Shown: positions 1 through 11,092 of the stretch, piece after piece | How the letters are laid out: each line of letters opens with the position of its first letter | Position numbering within the stretch: the stretch's first letter is position 1 | Assembly: GCA_947650285.1 (NCBI GenBank) | Contig: CANTFL010001489.1 | Span: forward strand, 62,001 to 126,000 | DNA length: 64,000 nt | Origin: Hyaloperonospora brassicae | Lineage: Eukaryota; Oomycota; Peronosporomycetes; Peronosporales; Peronosporaceae | Reading direction: 5' to 3' | Notes under the pieces: model-generated | Databases searched by the model: none | Told to the model about the DNA's origin: nothing | What the model saw: the letters and a program-made list of their open reading frames with translations, nothing else | Made by a program: the position numbers and the translations under genes

Positions 1-3000
1 TAGGAAGTATTTGGTCAGTGGTTTCGTCAAGTGGTATTCCTAGAGATCCACGAGTTCCGCACGCATGTTCCGAGGAAAGGATATACTTTGGCTCCCGTTG
101 AAGACAGTTGTGCAGAAAGATTAAGTGCAAGTAGAAATAGAAAGTAGTTGGTATGTGGGTTCGTCGAGTAGCACCCCAGATCTGCTACTGGAAGCGGCCT
201 CCGGACTCCGTTGTCAGGGAGACGAGCAGATGACAGGTGGTTTATTCCCTTGATCTAGCAAGTAAAAGCCCAGGAGAGACAAGAATCCTGAAGATTTTGG
301 TCATAAGTCCACTCTCGACCAAGTCGATAGAGTGGGTATCTACTTTCCCACTGAGTAAAGCATATTCACTCGGATATCCCAAGTCTGTTTCGATCTAGAC
401 CAACGTCTACATCTCCGCCAAGTCTATTGAAGAGTGCAAACCGCGAGCCGAAGGTTACCCAAGGAGAGTAAAAGTCAATATACGGCACCAGGATACCCCG
501 TCCATAAGTCGGCATTCCGTCACAGTGAGTGATTTGTAGTCTATACAAATTTTTTGAGAGCCCAGTAAACTACAAAACCATACGACAACATCTTCAGCCA
601 ATGTGACTACGTAGCATGTAGTGCTATTGCGTTGCTAAGGTTCATCAGCCCAGTCGCTATCGCAATGTTATTCAATACAATGCTCAGTTTGTGATCTTGC
701 ATGAAGTCGTAATTATGTCGAGTGTACGTGGTGCCATCGCGAAATGTACCTGATAGATGCCGTTAAGATTTTTTAATGACATTTTAGGGTTAGTGTTTGG
801 ATAGGCGACGGATCGACATAGCCGGCCTGCTACAAACGCTGACACAGACCTGAAACTGATAGTTAGATACATGAGGATTCGATAGATTTACAATAAGGTA
901 GATTGGTATCTGTTTTTTTGTCGGTTTTTGTTTGTTGTTTTGTTGTCCACCAGTCGCATACTGACTTCCATAGGGTTTCCCGAATCATGTGCCTTATCGT
1001 AATCGACCTTGCGTAAAACTTTATTTACATTTTTTGTTGACATGTCGTGATCCATGAATCTGTCTGTTATACTTCAGTACCAAGATACAGGGACAGTGAT
1101 GCTTGATTTTGATTATATAATCGTCACTCTAGTCATTGAAGAGTTCATGCTTGGCATACGATGTGTTCGTTGCGATCATTATGTCATTAAGGTAGAACAT
1201 AAAATGTATGATCGTGTCTTTTTGGTAGCAATATTATCGACGTGGCTCGATTCGCAAACGCTGGTAGCCATGGTCGATGAAACACCGGTTAAGCTCTCTT
1301 TTTACTAATGTTCTGATCGACAAATTTTATACAAAGCCATATGGACGATGTATACATTTCCATTCAACTTTCACCGATATCCACATGTTGACAGTAAGTC
1401 TTGTTTGCTACTGAGGAAGGCATTAAGGTACGCCGTGTTTACATCCCCGCGATAGATCAAGTCCAGGGTTGAATTCGAGAGCAATTAGTAGCCGAGACGA
1501 AGCCATCCCTGCCACAGGACCAAAAGTTTCTTTACTATGATTTTTATAGTCGCTAATTATTCCCCAGGCCACAATTGTGCTTTAAGTCTGATCACATAGA
1601 CTTGTCAATCAGTCTTAACAGCATATAACCACATGTATGTATCAAGAACATCCTTCGAAACAGTCGTACCGTTAATATCTGCGATCACACCTTTCATTTT
1701 ACAGCGCAGCTCTTTACTCCAACTCTGCTGCTAGAAGGTTTCTTCATTCATTATGATGTCAGCATTCTATGACAATTCGATCGAGCTTGTATCGCTTTCA
1801 CGAATAATTTTGCCGGTTCTATTTAAAGTCGCGACAAATCAGGGCCACTTTAATTGCGTAATTATCGATGTATCCTGGCTGTTATCGATTTATCCTGGCT
1901 GCTCTCCCTCAAGCATTGCGCGAAGTCCATTTCGTGTCATCTTGGCATCTTTTTGTGTGCGTCTAGCTTGATACTTTGAATTATGACGGTGTATCACAGC
2001 AACAGATGCGTTCCCCTGTTATTTTACTATGCTATCGATGTAGCATTACTTTATCGCAAAGCGTAGACACTTCTCAATCATCAGGCATACGATCATACCC
2101 TTGAAAGGTAGCTACTGTATATTCAATGCATTAGCGGTATCCTTCATCTTCTGCGCAGGCTACACAATCTTCGTCGAGATTTGGGATCCAATTTACATTC
2201 AATACATCTCATTTGCGTTATGATCGGCCACGTTCGACACACATGTATCATTCATGGACTGCTCGTTATTTTCGAATACATCGATCGTTCTGGGCCTACC
2301 ATTTTCGTCAGGATCATATCACATATTCTACAATAAATGAACATGCTCACATTCCATAGCAGAAGTGGACTATGCGACACCCTCGGTGCCTCCATTCGCG
2401 CTATTGTAGCTTAGCGCTTTCATTTTACTATCTCCATTAGCCATCCTTCTATTTTCATCGTCTCGATCAAATTAAAGCGAAGTAAGGCATTCCTCTCTCA
2501 CTTCCACAACATTCTATTCGCGGAATAAAGACGGAATTCTCGAACACGTAGACCCGAGACATATGGCGGGGTGATCATCCGGAATTACACCTTGAACCTA
2601 TTCACATCTTCTACGTAGCCAAGAACAGTAACAAATTTGATACTGACATCATTTTTCTTGTGTCCTGGTGATACTGAAGTATGCGCGTAGGCAAGAGCCT
2701 AGAATGACATAATTTGGCCAATGTCGGATTCAGCTCCAAATAACATCTCGTACGGATTCCCCTGCCAGATTTTGTTGTAAAATCGGTTTTTAAATTACAC
2801 TGCATTACGCACAGCTTCATACCACACTTCGAGATAGGTCGAAACGGGACATTGTCAATTTCTTTATGCATTCTATCGAATGATGTGGTCTCTAGTGCAG
2901 GTCTCTCTGCGAGCTTATGGGTACAACTTTAACGTGCAAAATTATGTGAAATTAACATCAAGCTCTATTGCACGATTACAATTCTCCGCCTGTGTCGATG

Positions 3001-6000
3001 GGCATTTTTTACACTGTAAGAACGGTTTCTGATGTGTCAACTGGCTTGCCATTCTGCATATATAACTCATATTTGCACATGCCATTTCTAATCTTTTTGA
3101 TCTTGCTTGTGAGTAACGTTATGCTTTTAAGCCTAGATGGACCATCTATAACCGCCAGCACTGCCAAATTTTTAGTCGCATATCGGTATTGTAAATCCGC
3201 ATATATTACTTGATTCGGCTCGTTTGTCACGCAATAAAGCTTCTTCACATGAGTTTATCGCTATAGCTAATCTATGTGACACGCATAGCACGTGCATTGC
3301 TGTCGTTTTGTAATTATCATGCCTCGTACCATTCCTTAATCCACTATGGATTCTAGATACTATGAACAGGTATGGAACAGTCTCTCATGCCCCAATTTTC
3401 TGATCTTACTCCTTCGTTCATCGTGTAGTTGCACAGCACTTTACTCTGTGGAAAATAATCATGTCGCAGGGATGAAAAAGGCACTTGGAGCCTCCAAGTA
3501 GCGGTTTAGCCACAGCCTCCACCCGGTCTTCCAATAAGACAAAAAATTGCGAAGTGTGATCAAATTTAAACGTGAAAACTGGCGAAATGCGAGGCCCGGA
3601 GAGAATACACCATAATCTACTTGCGGATATACAATACGCTATCAACATTGCCAACGAAATCCCTCGCACTTCGGGATCTAATCCAATGGTCTCCATACCA
3701 GCAATATGTGATCCAATTTTTTGGCGCTACGCCATGTATGCTCTGCACAATTTATCCCACTTTAGAACGGCAAAAGTGCGCTCTCTTTCCGGTAGCGTGT
3801 AGATCTCATGCAGTGTCACAATACCACGTTTATGCTCTATTCCACAGCATTTTTGTACTCGACGTCGGTCACATCTTCTGCCTTTTCAGTTATATATTTT
3901 ATTACCACAACCATGATGCCCATGCGGCGTTTTTATACGTCGCTCGGTGCTTCAGACCTCGTATCGTAGCCACACCCTCATTCTCTGGGCTCACTTGGAT
4001 AGATGCAACTCTACCACGAGCTACGTGTTCTTTCTGCCATATTGTGAAGTTTACAAGCAGAATTTACATCTGGCCTGACATACCAGATCTATAAGGATTA
4101 TGTAATTTCTGGGGACAGCTATTTTTCGAATGCTTGTTTCTTCTGCTCACGTAATACGTAAACGGATTTTGCTTGATTCACGAGCACTATTCTGGGCTAT
4201 CCAACTCTTCCCACACCAAATTTGTAAATTAATTGCAAAACCCACCTTTACTTTTTTACAACGCTTGCTTCGATAACTTTTTGGCCGGTGGATGCGGAAA
4301 GAATCATCTCACGAACTAGAGCTGCTATATATTTACTCGGATCTGTACCACAATAGATGGAGAGCTTTGAGCGCTCAAACTCGATCTGATTTGTCAAGCG
4401 TTATAGCAGCATGTCAACCATAGAATTATATTATGCAGTGTGCGTCAGATTCTGAATTCCTTTTGTGGCTAAACATGTTGTACATATGGAGGCTTATATC
4501 TCCTTCAGGTGTTAGATCAGTTTTTTTATCTCATTTTCCCCAGACGAATCGTATATGCCCTGATTGATTCGCTCTGCTTTCCTTCGTGCATTTTGCAAAG
4601 TCCTTTTCACATATCCGATTCGGTCTCCTTGTCACGTATTTGCTGAAGAACTTCCGGATGCACCGTCTTATCAATTATTCGCGTGATCTTAATCTGTTTT
4701 GTAAAGATTATTCGCGCTTTTCTGTGCTAGCAGTAGCACGAATTGTCTTCGTCGGGTGACCAACTGCAATATCTTGTAAGGTCGCCCTTCTTATACAAAG
4801 TTATCATCGCCCGTTTATATGTCTGCCATCATTTCCTTCCCAATATTTCGGCACCCCTTCACACGTATACTTCATCAGTTTTGGGCTCATGAACATGTTA
4901 GAGTGTATATCCGACCTGATACACTTGTGCACGTGAAGGTGAAATGATGATTAAGTAGTTGGGGTGGTATCGACTGGTTATCTCTCCTTTCCTAAAGGTG
5001 GTCACCTTGTCCACATTATGAACTTACCAGTGATAGCTGTAACAACGTCCTGTTCTCATAAAACAAGCTGCTATTGTCCGCGTCTCAGTTCCTTCAAGGT
5101 CCAACAGGTATCTGACATGTATTTTAATTCCAGCAGATAACACTTGAATATTAATTATATGTATCATTCACCGCTTTTTACCCGTAACGTGATGAAGACC
5201 AATGCCGTGTAATGGGGCGACTGCGGTGTATTCGCTTGTAAACGATTTGGCCTATGTATGCAGAAGTCACTGACATATACGTTTTGGACTAATTTATAAG
5301 CAATCATCGGTACATATAGTACGACATTGGCATTTGTAAATGTCAGTTTCATAAAATGGGCTTACCCATATTCACGCTGCTTGCCTTGCAGGACGAGTTT
5401 CCGCACACTCAATCACGTTCTTGACCGCGCATATCGGCCAAAATAACCTTGCAACTAATTAAATAGTCATCTATTTGGGACATGCGTTGATGCTGGTCCA
5501 TATATGTACCTTTCTTTTTATTAGGTATAATAAAAGTAACGGACACGCAAGAATTATTCAGCAGATATTCTAGTAGGTTATTGTATCTAGAAATGGATTT
5601 TAGTGTAAGCTAATTTGTAATGAATAGATCATTAGTGATGAAAAAGCATTCGTAAACCAAAGGGTATTCTGATCTATTTATAAAGCTATAAAAATAATCA
5701 ATGGTATATATACACTTCAAAGTGCATAATAAGAACGATCAAAATAAGTTATATTTACTCACTGGAAATTTTATTTATAGTTTTATCATAACCATAATTC
5801 TATCCATTTGATTTTGTATTGTATTTTGTTCGGCTTTAATTAAATTGCTCTGCCTAAATTTTACCTCGCGAACTTCCTCTCATTCTTTCGCAAATGACAT
5901 CTTCAGAGCTCGACTGGATAATTCAGTTGTCAAATAGCCGCCAGTCACATCGTCTGGATTAATCGAGCGAGCACTTCTATGTATTACTATATATATACAT

Positions 6001-6039
6001 CGTAGCCTTATGTATAGGGAAAAGCAATTTCTCTGCCAT
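1..6039. other. AT-rich gene-poor region, no gene recognised
   Basis: Only short, unrelated open frames occur on both strands and none shows a recognisable domain, signal peptide or consistent splice pattern. The base composition is more AT-rich than the gene islands. A small direct duplication (TTATCGATxTATCCTGGCT, two units) lies near 1860-1903. The stretch most likely consists of decayed transposon DNA, but I cannot name a family. Confidence 0.5.
1860..1903. repeat. Two-unit tandem duplication, about 21 bp
   Basis: The unit TTATCGATxTATCCTGGCTG is present twice in a row with one difference. It is a small local duplication inside otherwise unassigned AT-rich DNA. Confidence 0.6.
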
Positions 6040-7830
6040 CCTACGGTGCCATCAATTGTCTGACAGACGGGAAACCATAAAAACATAGGTTTTTGCCTAT
6101 AAAAAAACTGTGCTACGGTTAGGCTTTCCATTAGCCTAATTTAACATATATCAGAAAAAGGTAAAGAAAACACCACGTTCTATTAAACTTCAATAGAAAC
6201 GTTTTCAAGACAAGTAGGACTCTCCGCTTTTTACACGGACTGCAGTCCCGATTTGCTGATAACTTGCTCAAAGCACTGACCTTACACACGCTCAGCAATT
6301 GCCACACGTGCATGCCGTAACGTCGAATGTGTCACGGCGCATTCATCTATATTGCTCATGCACTTCTCTTTCTCGGTCGTCTCTCTTGCCGTATCCAAAG
6401 ATCGTCCACCAAACACCTGAGTATACAATGGAAGCATACGGGGGAAGGGCCATTGCAGTGAGTGGAACCATACCCGAAGCAATACGAAAAAAAGAGAGAG
6501 ATAAACTGGGCTTAATAGATGTGGCTGATGATTGAGTGACTAACAGACTAAACCATATTTTGTTCTGTATATTGCCATTGCTGGTATTTTCCTATTTATC
6601 GTTGTTGCTGATGTTGTGCAGACCTACGCTAGTGTTGCATTCTGGGAGTTTGGCAACTATTTAGCTGGTGCCAAGTTTTTACTACCAGTAGTGTCCAGGT
6701 ACGTGGATGTGCGTAAGAAACAATGATGTATGAGAATTGACTGCTGGTGAAACAATGTTGTGGCAATGGTTGCAGGGTGCATGGAACGATCTTGTTCACC
6801 ATGATAGATTTAATGTTTATAAAGGCGGATCTGATGCCGTCGCTTGACTCGAATGTCGAAGCTTTTCATGATCAAGCAGAGCGAAGACCACACGGACAAG
6901 TTTCTAAAACGTCTTGATGCGACTTGCGGTGTACGCTATCAACCCGGCATTGCTTGCGTCTTGTCTTGACGCAATGCATCAGATAATTTCGATGCTGTGT
7001 GGAATAAATACCATCGATATTTGAGCTAAATGTGATGTGTTGTCAAGGAGACTTCAGTGTACGACACCGGTATACTCAAGTTCACGCTAGCCCCAGCCGT
7101 CTTATCTCCCATCGGCGTTTATTGTCGTGTTTCAACATGGTTTAATTGCTGCTTTACCTCTTGAGAAAGAACTAGCAGGTTGGTAATATGTGCTGCTGCT
7201 GATAAGTTTTGTGCAACACGGCTAACTAGCGTCGCGTGTGTATGTTGAATTTGATATAGCATGAGCGATCACACTATTGAATAATATGGCGTGGGTTGGT
7301 CTGCTTTCTGCTCGCACTAGAAATCTTTTGCACAAAGTCATTGTTGGTTTATTTTTTGTTGACTCCGATAGAGGATGCCGAGGAGACATGACCTTGCCGA
7401 CGTAATGCTTAGGAGAGCGTCAACAGTCCAGATTAGCAGCTAATGAACGTGTAAAGAATGTAAATATAGATACAGAGATATCAATAGCAGCACTAAACAT
7501 ATATAGCAAGTCGGCTATACCAAGGTTGGGTGTTCAGTCTCCGTCGCTGTAGATTTTACCGTCACGCCCTTGGCTCCCTCCCACCTGCGCCGTTGCAGGA
7601 GCCGTCGTCTCGCAACAGAAGACTGCAGTCTGTTGTCTAAAAGCGAAGTGTCCTATTTGTCTTAGAAACGTTTCTATTAAAGCTTATTAGGAACTGGTAC
7701 CTTCTTTACCTTTTTAGATATATAAAAGAAGACTAAAAAAATAGCGTGACCGTAACATAGTTTTTTTAGGCGAACACCTATGTTTTTTTACGATTTCCCC
7801 TGACAGACCTCTGACATACTGGATGAGTGA
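6040..7830. repeat. Large inverted repeat, arms about 200 bp
   Basis: The reverse complement of about 6040-6245 aligns with about 7615-7825. Shared blocks occur in the same order: GACTGCAGTC, GTCCTA.TTGTCTT, AAACGTTTCTATT, TTCTTTACCTTTTT, CAGTTTTTTTA/TAGTTTTTTTA and CACCTATGTTTTT-like. The arms are diverged (roughly 75% identical by eye). The spacer is about 1.37 kb. This layout fits the terminal inverted repeats of an old DNA transposon, or two inverted copies of a dispersed repeat. I could not define target duplications. Confidence 0.6.
6550..6910 (+). pseudogene. Possible exon remnants of a membrane protein, unidentified
   Basis: A stretch reads as a hydrophobic, gene-like peptide (…AIAGIFLFIVVADVVQTYAS…) up to a GT at about 6699. 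A plausible intron follows with a CAG acceptor near 6776, after which reading continues (VHGTILFTMIDLMF…) to a stop near 6910. No start codon or further exon could be joined, and I do not recognise the family. It lies inside the inverted repeat at 6.04-7.83 kb, so it could be a captured or trapped gene fragment. The coding assignment is an inference from composition and hydrophobicity only. Confidence 0.25.
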
Positions 7831-8147
7831 ACGTGAGTAATGCCCATTCCCTCCAATTACCTTTTGCCACTGCGAACAGCGCCGAACGACCACGAGCTGA
7901 TGACGCAATGCCGAGTGTTCATACTTCCCTGGACCTAGCGATCAGAGCAAGAAGCCGGCACCCATCACTAGATGAGGGACCATGGACCACTTTGCTCGTC
8001 TAAGCCTTGAAGTTGCGATCAAAATCAGAGACCCCGAAGCTCTTCCAATGCTTCGGTCGAATTCCACCAATTCACTCGCAGTCCATATATCCATTTCGTC
8101 TGTGGATCACACGATAGCGACTCACGTGTCCACTTCTCGTCTTCTTC

Positions 8148-9251
8148 ATGTTCTCAGTCGACGTCATTCGTCTCCTCGTTGCTGCCATTGCAGTCATTTT
8201 TCTCGAGCCAATCGCGGCAGATGACACGGCAAGTCGCACCAACTTACCTGTCTTCTTCTTCCACGGGGCCACGGGCAACTCGACCAATGGCGCGAACATT
8301 GGGGCCAATTTGACTGCCGAAGGTCGCGCGTACACCGCCCTCACCTTTTGCTCGAACGCGTGTTCGATCCACACGGCTATTCCAGATCAGGTGCAATTAG
8401 CTATCAAGCAAATTCGCGCCATCATCGCAAAGGACGTGGCTACCTACGCTCATGGGTACCATTTCTTGGCCCACTCGCAAGGCGGCTCGATTGCGCGTGG
8501 TGTGATTGAGGACATGGACGACCACAACGTGCACTCGTTCATCAGTCTTGCAGGGGACGGCAATGGCAACTTCTTTGGTCCGCAGGCATCAGATGCCGTT
8601 CCTCTTCAGGTGTTACTGCAGGCTCTTGGCCCTCTCGCGATCGACAAGGCGGACTTTGACTTTGCCAAGTACGCGACCAACTCGACGTTGTTAGACGGCA
8701 CGTTTCAGCGGGACCTGATTGAGCTGGTGACGACAAATGGAGCATTGCAGACCAGGAGCTCTATTGCAAACATCATCAGTCCTCCTCTGGACGAAAGTGC
8801 CCTCGTGAACTGGCTCAGCATTAACCCGTTCATTCCAAAAGTAAACAACCTACAACAGTGCGGCACCGATGCTGTCTGTGCGGCTGACCAGACCCGTCGC
8901 AAGGCAAACTTCGTCAGGCTCAAGGCTGCTCACTTCTTCGCCTCGCCTCAGGATGATATTCAAGCACCCTGGCAAAGCTGTTTGCTTGGCAAGTACTCGA
9001 CCGTTGCGACGTTGGACGAAGTGGAGACGAAGTTTGCAGACTTAACGATCGTCTCGATGAAAGACACGGTCGAGTACAAGGACGATCTGTATGGTCTACA
9101 GACCCTTGACAACGCTGGTCGTCTGTACCTCCACGAGGTAGCTGACGTGCCGCACAACTGCTGGCTGTTCGACTACGTCTCGCTGGCCTCGGGCATTGCG
9201 TGCCGACACGCGCCTGTGTATGGCGCTGAAGTTCATCCTCAACTAGTGTGA
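8148..9251 (+). CDS. Secreted PPT2-like palmitoyl-protein thioesterase
   Basis: This single-exon 367-residue protein belongs to the palmitoyl-protein thioesterase alpha/beta-hydrolase family, which removes fatty acyl groups from cysteine thioesters in lysosomes or outside the cell. Residues 1-24 form a signal peptide (hydrophobic core LLVAAIAVIF, then AAD). The first strand and oxyanion region read LPVFFFHGATG (33-43). The nucleophile is Ser110 in AHSQGGSIARG. The acid is Asp269 or Asp270 in SPQDDIQAPWQS, a block typical of PPT2. The histidine is His336 in ADVPHNCWLFDY. Asn-X-Ser/Thr sites (NST, NLT) fit export. The start was chosen because it gives a clean signal peptide and no upstream in-frame alternative does. 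Length matches the family (about 300-350). The enzymatic class is well supported; the physiological substrate is unknown. Confidence 0.88.
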   Translation: MFSVDVIRLLVAAIAVIFLEPIAADDTASRTNLPVFFFHGATGNSTNGANIGANLTAEGRAYTALTFCSNACSIHTAIPDQVQLAIKQIRAIIAKDVATYAHGYHFLAHSQGGSIARGVIEDMDDHNVHSFISLAGDGNGNFFGPQASDAVPLQVLLQALGPLAIDKADFDFAKYATNSTLLDGTFQRDLIELVTTNGALQTRSSIANIISPPLDESALVNWLSINPFIPKVNNLQQCGTDAVCAADQTRRKANFVRLKAAHFFASPQDDIQAPWQSCLLGKYSTVATLDEVETKFADLTIVSMKDTVEYKDDLYGLQTLDNAGRLYLHEVADVPHNCWLFDYVSLASGIACRHAPVYGAEVHPQLV

Positions 9252-11092
9252 GATTGGATCTGACGATGGTGAAGGCCTGAAAGTACGTCTATGCACGATG
9301 AGGGAGGAGGCATGTGAAGGGCGTTGCATAAAAAGTCGAGTATCTTTGCGAATGGGGTCCTGGTGCTGGTTGTCATGACGGCGGAGATCGATCGAGCGAC
9401 TCGATTCATTTTTGCCGTGCGGCGGGGGAGTGGCGCATCAGTATTGCTAGTGGCTTTGATGTCGAATGTGGGATTACTTTGGAGGTATCTAAGTGTAGTC
9501 GCGGCCAAGAAAAGCATTTCGACTGGCTGCTTCCGGATCCGAAGTCTGTCGAATCGACCACGAGACAGATGCGTGTCAAGTGACGTCATCAACAATATTA
9601 GCACTGGACAGAAGTGGGAGTGGGCCGTAGAAAAGCTGATTTTCGTTTTGAAGCTCAACGTCGAAGAAGTACTTTTGACAATTCCATACCGGTGTGTGTG
9701 CTGCTACCTGAACTGCCTCAGTCTCCACGTCGCTGGCTCAGTCTGCTGAGCCGACACGCCGGGCGTCACGGGGGACGGACGCCCTGCAGAAGGCGTGTGA
9801 AATCGGGTCTTCGGTTCGGGAAGCAAACAGGGCGCTGAAGTCGCGGAAAACGCCGTACTACTCTGATCGCCCCCGATTGCTGCTGGCGCACCTGGACGGG
9901 TCCGGCTCGTTAAAGGTCTACTTTGCTTGGCCGTTACTGCCCGAAAGCGCAACTTGGGAAGGGCCGTAAAGCATCTGATAGACTCTTGATGCAAAGCATA
10001 TCGGCCAGGGCAATAGGTGGCGGCGAAAGTGGTGACAAAACGACACAAGACGAAGCAAAAACGATCGACAATGTGCCATACTTACTCGATCATGCCAATC
10101 GTCTGCGGACAGACTGGACCTTATGTCGCAACAAGTGGTGGGGGTCTACCGTACACGATGCATCCGTTCTATGCATCGCGGACGGAAAGGGATTGCCAGA
10201 CGAGCCAGAGTGTTGAAAGTCGTTATCATCCCAGGTCAAGCGCTGATGGTCTATCTACACTGAAGTCAGCGAGACGAATAAGTATACCTCTGTACCTGTT
10301 GACCTCGACATTCTGCATCTTACCCACCTCTGAAGATCAGCTCCGCCATTATTGGAGTCGATTTCGATCTCGTCTAGCAACCACTGCAAAGTGTTTGTAC
10401 TTTTTCTCTCGTCCAGCAAACTTGTTGTTCCCCTTCACGTGTCCAGCGCGTCGGGACACTGACTGTCGCGTTCCCATCACTCGCTACGTATACAAATCCC
10501 ACGACCTGACATACTGGCTCGCAGAATTCTATCACGACTGTGACGCCCCGTTCAGCATCGTTGGCCTTGTCCTGCAGCAACGGCCACGCATTCGTGTTCA
10601 AATGTATTATAGCTCCGGATGCTGACCACAGTGCAAAAAAAACACGCGCTGTTCGCGTATCGAAATGAGCCCTCGTTGTGGGTACATTACGTGGCTGGAA
10701 AATGGGCACTCGGCACCATGACGTGCTATTTTAGTGAAGAGAAGACGAGAATGATGAGTGCACTTCTGCATGATACCAGAATAGCACCGTGTGTGCGAGT
10801 TTGGCGACAAGTGGCTCTACGAGATCTGGAACACCGAGTCCATGCGTACCCATCAGAACATGCGGAAGGATGCCCGAGCCATGTTATACTTCCAGTGAAG
10901 CTGTACGCGAGTCTGCAGCCTTAGTGACGCCAATCAAGCTAACAATTTTAGGCACAGCTAGGCCGACCACGGCACCACGAAGTGATGATAAACAACGACC
11001 ACCTCTCGCATCAGAATTCCGAACAAAGCCATCAGTTTGTCTCTCTCGTTGCTATTACGGTGACCACGTGTCCGTAGCCTCACCAACATGTC
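9252..11092. other. Intergenic, possibly holding a decayed gene
   Basis: No intact gene is recognised. Several overlapping open frames of 100-200 codons exist on both strands, without known domains. Between about 10040 and 10924 the plus strand reads gene-like in shifting frames. The last piece (10619-10924) contains YRNEPSLWVHYVAGKWALGTM, reminiscent of Trp-rich repeats that read 'WxxYxxGKWxxG'. I interpret this as a possible frameshifted pseudogene, weakly supported. Confidence 0.3.

Noticed and set aside
9239..9749. Overlapping frames of about 140 codons on both strands after the thioesterase gene
   Set aside because: There is no recognisable domain, signal or splice structure, and frames on both strands are equally open.
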